Origin: an uncultured Chloroflexota bacterium
Lineage (GTDB): Bacteria; Chloroflexota; Anaerolineae; Aggregatilineales; Phototrophicaceae
NCBI GenBank assembly: GCA_937974245.1
Contig: CALJKV010000005.1
Span: forward strand, 100,223 to 164,222
Direction of reading: 5' to 3'
Length of the DNA: 64,000 bases
Part shown: one piece after another, positions 34,216 through 42,825 of the stretch
Layout: each line of letters begins with the position of its first letter
Position numbering within the stretch: the stretch's first letter is position 1
The notes under the pieces: model-generated
Told to the model about the DNA's origin: nothing
Databases searched by the model: none
Seen by the model: only the letters and a program-made list of their open reading frames with translations
Position numbers and translations under genes: made by a program

Positions 34216-34950
34216 ATGGTTAATGAACCAAGAGTGACGGTTTGGAACGAATTCCGGCACGAGATGCGCAACCCGGAGGTAGAGAAGATTTACCCAAAAG
34301 GTATTCATCAGGTGATAGCCTCTCACTTGCAGGCGCAGGGCATTCCTACGCGCACCGCCACCCTGGAAGAGCCTGAACACGGCCTCACTGACGCTGTCCT
34401 GGCTGAAACCGATGTGCTGACCTGGTGGGGACACATGGCGCATGGCGAAGTGAAAGATGCGGTCGTTGACAAAGTCTACCAGCGCGTTTTGGATGGCATG
34501 GGCTTAATCGTTCTTCACTCCGGCCATTTCTCAAAAATCTTCAAGAAATTGATGGGGACGAGTTGCGATCTCCTGTGGCGCGAGGCGGGTGAAAAAGAGC
34601 GTATTTGGGTGGTTGAACCCGGTCATCCGATTGCTGCTGGCTTAGGGCCATATTTTGAGATTCCGCGTACTGAAATGTATGGCGAACGCTTTGACATCCC
34701 CGCGCCGGATACACTCGTATTCGTGAGTTGGTTTGCCGGTGGTGAGGTCTTCCGCAGTGGGTGTTGTTACCAGCGGGGCAAGGGGAAGATTTTTTACTTC
34801 CGCCCCGGCCATGAAACCTTCCCGATCTACCATCAACCAGAAGTGTTGCAGGTGATTACCAACGCTGTCCGGTGGGCCGCGCCGGTTGCTGGCACGCCTG
34901 TGGCGTTTGGAAATCGTCCGAAACCGCTGGAGAATCTGGGCGGGGATTAG
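34216..34950 (+). CDS. ThuA-like (trehalose utilisation) domain protein
   Basis: 244 aa. RVTVWNEFRHEMRNPEVEKIYPKGIHQVIA at the start, ETDVLTWWGHMAHGEV, GLIVLHSGHFSKIFKKLMG and AGGEVFRSGCCYQRGKGKIFYFRPGHETFPIYH near the end are the ThuA-fold signatures, a glutamine-amidotransferase-like fold. The founding ThuA acts in trehalose/disaccharide oxidation; other members have unknown reactions. It is divergent from the MalT-like regulator, so regulation by that protein is plausible but not shown. Confidence 0.88.
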   Translation: MVNEPRVTVWNEFRHEMRNPEVEKIYPKGIHQVIASHLQAQGIPTRTATLEEPEHGLTDAVLAETDVLTWWGHMAHGEVKDAVVDKVYQRVLDGMGLIVLHSGHFSKIFKKLMGTSCDLLWREAGEKERIWVVEPGHPIAAGLGPYFEIPRTEMYGERFDIPAPDTLVFVSWFAGGEVFRSGCCYQRGKGKIFYFRPGHETFPIYHQPEVLQVITNAVRWAAPVAGTPVAFGNRPKPLENLGGD

Positions 34951-34980
34951 TTGTATTGAAGGCTGATGTCCGGTGAATAT

Positions 34981-35012
34981 GCGTGCAGGAACATTCAACG
35001 TTTCTTGCACGC
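34981..35012 (+). terminator. hairpin downstream of ThuA-like gene
   Basis: GCGTGCAGGAA and TTCTTGCACGC form an 11-bp stem with one wobble pair, 30 bases after the stop. No T-run follows, so termination is likely but not certain. Confidence 0.45.
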
Positions 35013-35083
35013 ACCTTCCCAAATACAGTACAGTAAAAGCGTCAGGACTTACGCAGTTGGAGACTGGAATCCCAAAGAACAGC

Positions 35084-35095
35084 GGGCTTAAGCCC
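35084..35095. repeat. GGGCTTAAGCCC palindrome, possible MITE remnant
   Basis: A perfect 12-bp palindrome. About 40 bases before it is CAGGACTTACGCAG, a motif often seen at the ends of small repeats in cyanobacteria and Chloroflexota. It lies upstream of the diaphorase operon. Confidence 0.3.
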
Positions 35096-35161
35096 ACTTC
35101 CGGGCGACCAATTGGCTATCTCCTGAAGCGAAAAACGTGTGTTCTTTAAGGAAATATCACT

Positions 35162-36868
35162 ATGTTTGATTTAGAGTCTGTTTTGGAACGTTACAGTGAG
35201 CGAGGTCGCGATGCCCTCCTGCCCGCGTTGTGGGAGATACAAACGGGCTTGGGGTATATCAGTTTGGATAATGTGCATCGTCTTTCCCACACACTGCACG
35301 TCCCTGCAACGGAAATCTATGGGGTAATCGAGTTCTACTCGCTGTTCTACACCGAACCGACTGGCGATACAGTGATTCAGGTTTGTACCAACCCGGCTTG
35401 CGGCGTGCTGGGGGCGGATGCTGTGGTGGGTGGATTGTGTGATCGTCTGGATATCCAACCGGGAGAAACCAGCGCTGACGGGCGCTACACTGTCTTATCA
35501 ACGACGTGCCTGGGCTTATGTGAACATGCGCCGGCGGCGCTGGTAAATCGGCGAGGGGTAGGGGAACAGGCTGTTGCTCCTGCTCAGGTGGATGATCTGC
35601 TGGCTGGCATCTTTCCGCCTTATCATCCGGTGGTTGGCGGTGATACCCAGGTCTTGCTGGATGGTGTTCATCCTGATCGCGCCCAACCCTTAGCGGACTA
35701 TGGTGATTATGTGGCGTTACGCCATGCTCTAATCGCATCTTCTCCCGAAGCAGTCATCGAGACAGTTGAGCAGTCCAATCTGATTGGGCGCGGTGGGGCG
35801 GCTTTCCCTACCGGGCGCAAATGGCGGTTTACCCGTCAATCTCCCAATGTGCCACGCTATGTTGTATGCAACGCCGATGAAAGCGAACCCGGCACATTCA
35901 AAGACCGGGTCCTATTGGAAGGCCGTCCCCATCTTTTATTAGAGGGCATGGCACTGTGTGGGTATGCCGTTGGCGCATCTCGTGGTTTTCTCTTTATTCG
36001 AGGAGAGTATCCCGAAGCGGCGCGACGTATGGCGAAGGCCATCGCAGAAGCCGAGGCCGCCGGGGTGCTGGGCGAAAATATCCTCGGCACAGGTTTCTCG
36101 TTTCATGCCGAAATCCGTCGTGGTGGTGGTGCCTATATCTGTGGAGAAGAAACGGCTTTGTTCGAAGCAATTGAGGGCAAGCGTGGCTTCCCCCGTATTA
36201 AGCCGCCTTTTCCGACAACGCATGGCTTGTTCGGCCAGCCGACCGTCATCAATAATGTCGAAACATTGTGCGCGGTCCCCGGTATTGTCCGGCACGGCGC
36301 AGACTGGTTCCGTCAGTGGGGGACGGAACGCAGTGCCGGCACAAAACTCGTCTCGGTCAGCGGCCACATTCAGCGTCCGGGAGTCTATGAAATTATCCCC
36401 GGCATCACACTACGCCAGCTGCTCGAAACAACTTGCGGTGGTATCACTGGTTCACTGCAAACGGTGCTAATGGGTGGGGCTGCTGGCACCTTTCTCACGC
36501 CGGATCAACTCGATACCCGCCTGACGTTCGAGGATTTGTGGGCCATAGGTGGCACCTTTGGCTCGGGTGCGATCATGGTGTTTAACGATACGGTTAATAT
36601 TCGTGACGTTTTACAGCGCCTGGGGCATTTCTTCCAGCATGAAAGCTGTGGCAAGTGTTTCCCGTGCCAGATAGGGACGCAGCGCCAGTCGGAAATCCTT
36701 GATCGCCTTGATGCGCCACTCTCTGGCGATTCTGAACGGTTGCATGACGTCGGCTTGACCATGACGCAGGCTTCGCTATGTGGTCTGGGACAGACAGCGG
36801 CTTCAGCGGTACTGAGCGCGATGCAGATTTGGCCGGAAGTATTTGCTGGTCGGGAGGGAGTTGGATGA
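35162..36868 (+). CDS. NADH dehydrogenase NuoE-NuoF fusion (HoxEF-like diaphorase subunit)
   Basis: 568 aa. Residues 1-150 are a NuoE-type thioredoxin-like [2Fe-2S] domain with Cys75, Cys80, Cys116 and Cys120. The rest is NuoF: IGRGGAAFPTGRKW (FMN/NADH site), ADESEPGTFKDR, GGGAYICGEETALFEAIEGKRGFPR, and a C-terminal [4Fe-4S] motif ESCGKCFPC plus Cys in ASLCGLG. It is the NAD-reducing module shared by complex I, bidirectional hydrogenases and NAD-linked formate dehydrogenases. The next gene overlaps its stop by ATGA. FdhD follows, so the likely setting is a formate dehydrogenase. Confidence 0.9.
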   Translation: MFDLESVLERYSERGRDALLPALWEIQTGLGYISLDNVHRLSHTLHVPATEIYGVIEFYSLFYTEPTGDTVIQVCTNPACGVLGADAVVGGLCDRLDIQPGETSADGRYTVLSTTCLGLCEHAPAALVNRRGVGEQAVAPAQVDDLLAGIFPPYHPVVGGDTQVLLDGVHPDRAQPLADYGDYVALRHALIASSPEAVIETVEQSNLIGRGGAAFPTGRKWRFTRQSPNVPRYVVCNADESEPGTFKDRVLLEGRPHLLLEGMALCGYAVGASRGFLFIRGEYPEAARRMAKAIAEAEAAGVLGENILGTGFSFHAEIRRGGGAYICGEETALFEAIEGKRGFPRIKPPFPTTHGLFGQPTVINNVETLCAVPGIVRHGADWFRQWGTERSAGTKLVSVSGHIQRPGVYEIIPGITLRQLLETTCGGITGSLQTVLMGGAAGTFLTPDQLDTRLTFEDLWAIGGTFGSGAIMVFNDTVNIRDVLQRLGHFFQHESCGKCFPCQIGTQRQSEILDRLDAPLSGDSERLHDVGLTMTQASLCGLGQTAASAVLSAMQIWPEVFAGREGVG

Positions 36869-37572
36869 GCCAGAAAATGATTACACTAACGATTGACGGT
36901 CAATCCATTACCGTTCCCGAAGGAACAAGCATCCTGGAAGCCGCTCGGCAGGCAGATACAGACATTCCGGTAATCTGCTACCATGACGCAACCACACCGA
37001 ATGGTCTCTGTCGCCTGTGTGTAGTGGATGTTAACCAGGGACGTGTCTTACAACCGGCCTGTGTGGCGCAATGCCAGGATGGGGCAGTCGTAGAAACACG
37101 TAACGAACGCGTGGAACGCAGCCGTCGGACAATTCTCGAAATGCTTGATTCGGCAGTGGATCTGGGGCAAGCGCCGGAGATTCAGACTCTGATTCAAGAC
37201 TATCAGGCCGCCCCCGATCGTTTCCCGGATGCCAAACGGCGTGACCATTCCGAGTTGGATGACAACCCGTTCTATATCCGTGACTACAGCCAATGTGTAT
37301 TATGCTGGCGTTGTGTCCAGGTGTGCGGCGAAGATGCACAGTATACCTTTGCGCTGACATTGGGCGAGCGCGGTTTTAATACCCATGTCACCACACTGTT
37401 TGATATAGGTCTGTTAGAGTCGCCGTGTGTGTTTTGCGGTCAATGTATCGGTGTATGTCCTTCCGGGGCGCTCAAGCCAAAAGTTGAGTGGGGTATGGAA
37501 CAGGGATTCTCTGCGGATGAAATCCGCCAGATGACCCGCCGTCCACGCCGGAAGGCCGATAGTGAGACGTAG
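36865..37572 (+). CDS. HoxU/NuoG-N-type iron-sulfur protein (2Fe-2S plus 2x(4Fe-4S))
   Basis: 235 aa from the ATG overlapping the previous stop. An N-terminal ferredoxin domain (about 1-80) has CYHDATTPNGLCRLCVVD with a later Cys (QPACVAQC); then a middle region and a two-cluster domain with CVLCWRCVQVC and CVFCGQCIGVCPSGAL. This is the N-terminal electron-transfer portion of NuoG or FdhA, or a stand-alone HoxU. The C-terminus MEQGFSADEIRQMTRRPRRKA resembles the linker that leads into the molybdopterin domain of fused formate dehydrogenases, but here the chain stops. The catalytic subunit is not in the window. Confidence 0.88.
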   Translation: MSQKMITLTIDGQSITVPEGTSILEAARQADTDIPVICYHDATTPNGLCRLCVVDVNQGRVLQPACVAQCQDGAVVETRNERVERSRRTILEMLDSAVDLGQAPEIQTLIQDYQAAPDRFPDAKRRDHSELDDNPFYIRDYSQCVLCWRCVQVCGEDAQYTFALTLGERGFNTHVTTLFDIGLLESPCVFCGQCIGVCPSGALKPKVEWGMEQGFSADEIRQMTRRPRRKADSET

Positions 37573-37576
37573 TCGT

Positions 37577-38377
37577 ATGGATGAAACCCAGCCTGGAATA
37601 ATGCCTTATACCTACTGGTCGGTGCATGGCGAACATGCCGTGTTGACCGAAGCCGGTGTGATTCAAGAAGCGCTGGTAAATATCTATGTCAATGGTCAGG
37701 ATGTGGCGACGGTGATGTGCAGCCCATTGGACCACGAGGCGCTGGCGGTAGGGTTTCTCTATAACGAGAACGTGATTGCTTCTTACGATGAAGTGGGTCT
37801 TGTCCAGGCTAATGCTGCCCGGACGGTTGTGGACGTTCTGCTGAAAACCGACTTTAAGCTACCACGTCGTATGATTTTGACATCAGGCTGTGGCGGGGGA
37901 ATCACCTGGCAGGACTTGAGCCAGGCACACCCAGCGCTGGATACCGGCTTTACGACAACGCCCCAGGTTATTTTTGACCGGATGCGCGATCTCCAAGGCG
38001 CGGCACGGCTCTATAACCAGGTGCGCGGTGTGCATACTGCTGGTTTGGCGGATGATGAGCAGTTGCTTGTAAGCGCCGAAGATGTTGGACGCCATAATGC
38101 TGTAGACAAAGTAACGGGCAAAGCACTGCTAACCGGAATCGCAATGACTGATCGGTTGCTTCTGACAAGTGGTCGCATTAGTTCGGAAATGTTAGGAAAA
38201 GCGCGACGTATGGGCGTGCCGCTGGTAATCAGCCGTACATCACCGACGAGCATCTCGGTACAGCTTGCCCAGGCCTGGAACATTTGCCTGATTGGATATG
38301 TCCGCCAGGGGGGGATGCGTATCTACACGCACCCCTGGCGGCTTAACCTGGCGATGGATGTGCCGGTTAATCCATAA
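37577..38377 (+). CDS. fdhD: formate dehydrogenase accessory sulfurtransferase FdhD
   Basis: 266 aa from the ATG at 37577, five bases after the previous stop. Family motifs: HEALAVGFLYNENVI, LTSGCGGG, SAEDVGRHNAVDKVTG, LTSGRISSEMLGKA and SRTSPTSISVQLA. FdhD moves sulfur from IscS to the molybdenum cofactor of formate dehydrogenase. In E. coli the active loop is C121-x-x-C124; here only the first Cys (Cys105) is present, the second position being Gly108. Its stop overlaps the stop of convergent pfkA by 11 bases. It forms an operon with the NuoEF and HoxU-like genes. Confidence 0.93.
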   Translation: MDETQPGIMPYTYWSVHGEHAVLTEAGVIQEALVNIYVNGQDVATVMCSPLDHEALAVGFLYNENVIASYDEVGLVQANAARTVVDVLLKTDFKLPRRMILTSGCGGGITWQDLSQAHPALDTGFTTTPQVIFDRMRDLQGAARLYNQVRGVHTAGLADDEQLLVSAEDVGRHNAVDKVTGKALLTGIAMTDRLLLTSGRISSEMLGKARRMGVPLVISRTSPTSISVQLAQAWNICLIGYVRQGGMRIYTHPWRLNLAMDVPVNP

Positions 38378-39332
38378 TTTCGGCCAACTCAAGCATTTCC
38401 AGGTCAATATTTTTCTTGTTGGCAACCACTTCACTCAGAGGCGTTGTGGCGATTTTTCCCTGCTTCAACCCGACCAGTACCCCGTGCGCTCCTTCGGCCA
38501 GGAAACGCACAGCTCCCGCGCCCAGGCGAGTCGCCAGCAGCCGGTCAAATGCGCCCGGGTCGCCGCCGCGCTGAACGTGGCCCAGGGTTGTGGCACGAAG
38601 CTGGAAGCCTAATGCTTCCTGGTGTTTAGAGAAATAGTCGGCCAGTTCGTCGGCATCGTGAGCGCCTTCTGCCACAACAACAATTGCATGGGCTTTGCCC
38701 TTTTGGTAGGAATGGCGCAGGGTGTTAGCAATCTGTTCGGGTGTCATTTTCTTTTCAGGGATGACAATCGCTTCTGCGCCGCCTGCGATCCCGCTCATCA
38801 GTGCCAGGTAGCCGCAATCACGCCCCATGACTTCAATCAAGAACGCGCGTTGATGGGATGATGCAGTGGTTTTGAGCCGGTCTATGGCTTCCAGTGCGAT
38901 GTTTAGAGCGGTGTCCACGCCGATCGTCATTTCCGAGCCATAAAGATCATTATCAATAGTGGATGCAACTCCGATGACAGGGAAATCCATCTGGGAGAGG
39001 GCATATGCGCCAGATTGAGAGCCATTGCCACCGATGACGACGAGGGCATCAATTTCGCGGCTGCGCAGTTCACGAATCGCTTTGAGACGGCCTGCTTCAG
39101 TGTGGAATTCTGGGCAACGGGCACTACCGAGAATTGTGCCGCCTCTTTGCAGGATGCCGCTTACATCGCGGTTGCCAAGCAGGTGAAAACTGCCGGCAAT
39201 GCACCCGGCATACCCGTTTTGGACGCCATAGACTTCCCAACCGTGTTTGATGCCACTGCGAACAACAGCGCGGATTGCAGCGTTCATGCCAGGCGCATCG
39301 CCGCCGCTGGTTAATACTGCGATACGTTTCAT
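38367..39332 (-). CDS. pfkA: 6-phosphofructokinase
   Basis: 321 aa from the ATG at 39332 (AGGAG upstream), typical of short PfkA. LTSGGDAPGMNAAIR at the N-terminus, RGGTILGSARC, STIDND with catalytic Asp, EVMGRDCGYLA and LGHVQRGGDP are all present. The Mg-binding loop, GGDGS in E. coli, reads GGNGS here (near residue 100). PPi-dependent enzymes have GGDD and PKTIDND; this has neither, so ATP is the probable phosphate donor. It phosphorylates fructose 6-phosphate in glycolysis. Convergent with fdhD, divergent from moeA. Confidence 0.9.
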   Translation of the reverse strand: MKRIAVLTSGGDAPGMNAAIRAVVRSGIKHGWEVYGVQNGYAGCIAGSFHLLGNRDVSGILQRGGTILGSARCPEFHTEAGRLKAIRELRSREIDALVVIGGNGSQSGAYALSQMDFPVIGVASTIDNDLYGSEMTIGVDTALNIALEAIDRLKTTASSHQRAFLIEVMGRDCGYLALMSGIAGGAEAIVIPEKKMTPEQIANTLRHSYQKGKAHAIVVVAEGAHDADELADYFSKHQEALGFQLRATTLGHVQRGGDPGAFDRLLATRLGAGAVRFLAEGAHGVLVGLKQGKIATTPLSEVVANKKNIDLEMLELAEIMD

Positions 39333-39485
39333 CAAAATCTCCTGAAAGTAGTCTGTTACTGGTTACTATTGTACCCCGGTGTGCGCGAAACGCTCTTGAT
39401 AAATGTGGGTATTGGGGGGTGGTTTTCATCATAGAATACCGGTAGAGTCGGTATGCGGATCGACTTAAATAGGAATCGGTGTTTT

Positions 39486-40724
39486 ATGTCTCCTGCGTCG
39501 GAATTCTTTAACGTGCAACCGGTAGCAGCTGCACTGGAAACGCTTTTGGCACACTGGTCACCTGTAAAGCGTGCGATTTCTCTTGATGTGCGCCAGGCGT
39601 TAGGACATGTGTTATCCGGCGCTGTGTATTCGCCGGAAAACCTGCCCGCATTTACCCGCAGTACAATGGATGGGTACGCATTGCGGGCGGCGGATACTTT
39701 TGGTGCATCAGCTTCGCTGCCCGCTTACTTGCGCGTGGTGGGCAGTGTGCCAATGGGGGCTGCCTCTTCAGCCTCAATTGGGGTGGGGGAGGCGGTGGAA
39801 ATTCATACCGGCGGGATGCTGCCACCCGGTGCGGATGCTGTGGTAATGGTCGAACGCACGCAGCCTTTAGGGGATGCTGAAATTGAAGTGCTGGCACCGG
39901 TTGCTCCTGGTGACAATCTGGTGTTGGTAGGTGAGGATGTCTGGCAAGGTGAAGTAATTCTGCCCGCAGGACATCGGCTACGCCCGCAGGACATTGGCGG
40001 TCTGCTGGCGGTAGGAGTAATCCGTGTAGACGTGTCCGTTTCGCTCCGCGTTGGAATACTCAGCTGTGGCGATGAACTGGTTATGCCTGAATCCGACGTT
40101 TCGCCGGGACAAATACGAGATATTAATGCCTATACACTGGCGAGTATGCTGGCAGAAGCCGGTGTGGAGCCCGTTTTGCTCGGTATGGCGCGTGATAATC
40201 TGGCTGATTTTGCTGGAAAAGCGCGAGCCGGGTTTGATATGGTAGACATGCTCATTATAACCGCCGGGAGTTCAGTAAGTGTTCGCGATCTGACGGCGGA
40301 AGTCATCAGCGGGTTAGGACAGCCCGGTATTTTGCAGCATGGGCTGGCTGTTAAGCCCGGCAAACCAACTATTCTGGCTGTGTGTAACAACAAGCCAGTG
40401 TTTGGCCTGCCAGGGAATCCGGTTTCGGCGCTGTTGGTAGCGCGTCAGACTGTTCTTCCGTTGGTTCGTCATGGGATGGGGCAGTCCGTTTATCGTCCGG
40501 CAAGTGTCCATGCGGTCCTAACGCATCATATTGCTTCAACCTCCGGGCGAGAGGATAGTGTGCCGGTACGTCTTTTAGAGAGCGAGGGTATATTGACCGC
40601 CGAGCCAGTATTTGGAAAGTCCAATTTGATCTATACCCTGATGAACTCCGATGGCCTGGTGATGGTTCCTCTCAACAGTGGAGGATTGAAAGCCGGGACG
40701 ACGGTAGAGGTGGAGTTGTTTTAG
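39486..40724 (+). CDS. moeA: molybdopterin molybdotransferase MoeA
   Basis: 412 aa from the ATG at 39486; the frame is open to 39453. Signature regions: SEFFNVQPVAAALETLL (start), STMDGYALRA, VGEAVEIHTGGMLPPGADAVVMVERT, SCGDELV, AGSSVSVRDL and VFGLPGNPVSALLV, the last being the MoCF-type catalytic loop. It inserts molybdate into adenylylated molybdopterin. The next gene encodes a second MoeA fused to a binding-protein-like domain; the gap is 18 bases. Together with fdhD upstream this makes a molybdoenzyme maturation cluster. Confidence 0.93.
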   Translation: MSPASEFFNVQPVAAALETLLAHWSPVKRAISLDVRQALGHVLSGAVYSPENLPAFTRSTMDGYALRAADTFGASASLPAYLRVVGSVPMGAASSASIGVGEAVEIHTGGMLPPGADAVVMVERTQPLGDAEIEVLAPVAPGDNLVLVGEDVWQGEVILPAGHRLRPQDIGGLLAVGVIRVDVSVSLRVGILSCGDELVMPESDVSPGQIRDINAYTLASMLAEAGVEPVLLGMARDNLADFAGKARAGFDMVDMLIITAGSSVSVRDLTAEVISGLGQPGILQHGLAVKPGKPTILAVCNNKPVFGLPGNPVSALLVARQTVLPLVRHGMGQSVYRPASVHAVLTHHIASTSGREDSVPVRLLESEGILTAEPVFGKSNLIYTLMNSDGLVMVPLNSGGLKAGTTVEVELF

Positions 40725-40742
40725 AGCAGCGAGACTGAATCT

Positions 40743-42704
40743 ATGGTACAAAATGCGCGAAATGTTTATCTGGAGGACATCCCATTGGAGGATGCCCGCG
40801 CCCGGCTAAAGGGTGCTTTGCAGGCCGCAGGCCGCTGGGAGGCGCTGCCCGGTGAGTCTGCCCCATTACCGACTGCTTTAGGGCGCATTACAGCCGCGCC
40901 GGTATGGGCGAAACTATCGTCACCGCACTACCATGCCGCAGCGATGGATGGTTATGCGGTGCGGGCAGTGGACACGGTGAACGCTACCGAAACCCGCCCT
41001 CTAAGACTGCGAGTTATATCCGGCCAGGATGTTGCTGGTCGCGGGCCAGGATGCGCATATCCTGTGAATACGGGCGACCCGCTGCCGCCGGATACCAACG
41101 CCGTGATTATGATTGAGTATGTACAGTCGGTTGATGATCAGATCGAGATTCGCGCTGCGGTAGCATCCTGGCAGCATGTTCGCCCCCTGGGCGAAGATTT
41201 GGTCGCTACCGAATTGGTGCTGCCGGTGAATCACCGCATACGCCCGGTTGATCTGGGGGCGCTGGCTGGCTCTGGGCATGTGATGATCTCGGTACGCCAG
41301 AGGCCTCTGGTCGCTATCATCCCTACAGGCAGTGAACTGCTTCCGGTAGGAGAAACGCCACAGCCCGGCCAGATTATCGAATACAACAGTCTGGTGCTGG
41401 CTGGACAAGTTCAGGAGGCTGGTGGCCGGGCTGAGATTCATGAAATTGTGCCGGACGATGTTCCCAAATTGCAGGCGGCAGTCGAATTTGCCCTGAGTCA
41501 GTCGCCCGACCTGCTGCTGCTGCTCTCTGGATCGTCGGCCGGTAGCAAAGACCATACAGCGGCGCTCGTACGGGATATGGGTGATCTGCTTGTGCACGGG
41601 ATTGCGGTGCGCCCCGGCCATCCGGTCATCATTGGCATGATTGGGCGCGTGCCGGTGATTGGCGTGCCTGGTTATCCAGTGAGCGCCGCCCTGACGGGTG
41701 AATTATTGGTCGAACCACTGCTGGCACAATGGCAGGGACGGCCTTCCGCTTTTGATACCCGAACCCACATTCAGGCTACCACGACACGCAAGATTCAATC
41801 ACCGGTAGGAGATGATGACTTTGTGCGTGTGGTTGTCGCCCCGGTAGGCGAACGTCTGTTAGCCACACCGCTCAGCAGGGGAGCGGGCGTGATTACGTCT
41901 CTTGTTCGGGCCGATGGTCTGGCGCATATTCCCCGATTCAGTGAGGGCATAGATATGGGTCGTCCGGTAGATGTGATGCTTTATCATGCGCCGGAAGTCA
42001 TCCAGCGGACGCTGCTGCTGATGGGCAGCCATGACCCGATGCTGGATTTACTGGGACAATATTTTGCGGAACAATTGCCAGGATGGCGGCTGGTTTCCGG
42101 TCATGTCGGCTCATTAGGTGGGCTGGTGGCGCTGCGCCGCAAAGAAGCACATGCTGCCGGTGTGCATCTGCTGAATCCACAAACCGGCGGCTATAACGTG
42201 GATGATGTTCAGAAGTATCTACCGGATGAACCGCTGATACTGGTGACCTTTGCCCATCGTGAGCAGGGCTTGATGATTGCACCAGGTAACCCGCTGGGTA
42301 TTCAATCATTGAATGACTTGCCGCGAGTCCGTTTTGTCAATCGCCAGCGCGGGGCAGGGACGCGGGTGCTGCTGGATTACGAGTTGCAGAAACGGGGTAT
42401 TTCGCAGTCGGGCATTGTCGGGTATGAACGCGAAGAATACACTCATCTTGCGGTGGCGGCGGCGGTAGCATCTGGAGCGGCAGATTGTGGTTTGGGGGTT
42501 CGGAGCGCGGCGCTGGCGATGAACCTGGGGTTTGTGCCGGTGGGATGGGAACGCTATGATCTGGTATTGCCTTCTGCATATCACGAGCATCCTGGTGTGC
42601 AAGCCTTGGTTGACTTGTTGAGCGGGGAAAAATTCCCAGCAGCACTGGCCGATCAACCCGGCTATGACATCCGTGAAACCGGGCAGGTACAGTACCGCCA
42701 GTAG
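40743..42704 (+). CDS. MoeA fused to LysR-substrate-binding / PBP-like domain
   Basis: 653 aa. The first 400 residues are MoeA: HYHAAAMDGYAVRA, GDPLPPDTNAVIMIEYV, TGSELLP, SGSSAGSKDHTA and VIGVPGYPVSAAL. The remaining about 240 (from TLLLMGSHDPMLDLLGQYF to the end, including RFVNRQRGAGTRVLLDYEL) are a type-2 periplasmic-binding fold of the PBP_like family, without a signal peptide, so cytoplasmic. This fusion is common in bacteria and archaea with tungsten- and molybdenum enzymes; ligand may be molybdate/tungstate or a regulator. It follows moeA directly. Confidence 0.9.
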   Translation: MVQNARNVYLEDIPLEDARARLKGALQAAGRWEALPGESAPLPTALGRITAAPVWAKLSSPHYHAAAMDGYAVRAVDTVNATETRPLRLRVISGQDVAGRGPGCAYPVNTGDPLPPDTNAVIMIEYVQSVDDQIEIRAAVASWQHVRPLGEDLVATELVLPVNHRIRPVDLGALAGSGHVMISVRQRPLVAIIPTGSELLPVGETPQPGQIIEYNSLVLAGQVQEAGGRAEIHEIVPDDVPKLQAAVEFALSQSPDLLLLLSGSSAGSKDHTAALVRDMGDLLVHGIAVRPGHPVIIGMIGRVPVIGVPGYPVSAALTGELLVEPLLAQWQGRPSAFDTRTHIQATTTRKIQSPVGDDDFVRVVVAPVGERLLATPLSRGAGVITSLVRADGLAHIPRFSEGIDMGRPVDVMLYHAPEVIQRTLLLMGSHDPMLDLLGQYFAEQLPGWRLVSGHVGSLGGLVALRRKEAHAAGVHLLNPQTGGYNVDDVQKYLPDEPLILVTFAHREQGLMIAPGNPLGIQSLNDLPRVRFVNRQRGAGTRVLLDYELQKRGISQSGIVGYEREEYTHLAVAAAVASGAADCGLGVRSAALAMNLGFVPVGWERYDLVLPSAYHEHPGVQALVDLLSGEKFPAALADQPGYDIRETGQVQYRQ

Positions 42705-42825
42705 CCGAAAGTCACCAATTTTTATGCAGAATGTCTAATGATAAGCCTGTATTTATAGTCAAAAATGCCCGAATAGCCTAATATTGGACTCGTCTGTTGG
42801 TTGCGCATCTCAAGGTGAAAAATAC

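Noticed and set aside
39453..42704. Two adjacent MoeA genes as a simple tandem duplication
   Set aside because: The second carries an extra binding-protein-like domain and differs throughout; they are different, commonly paired types.
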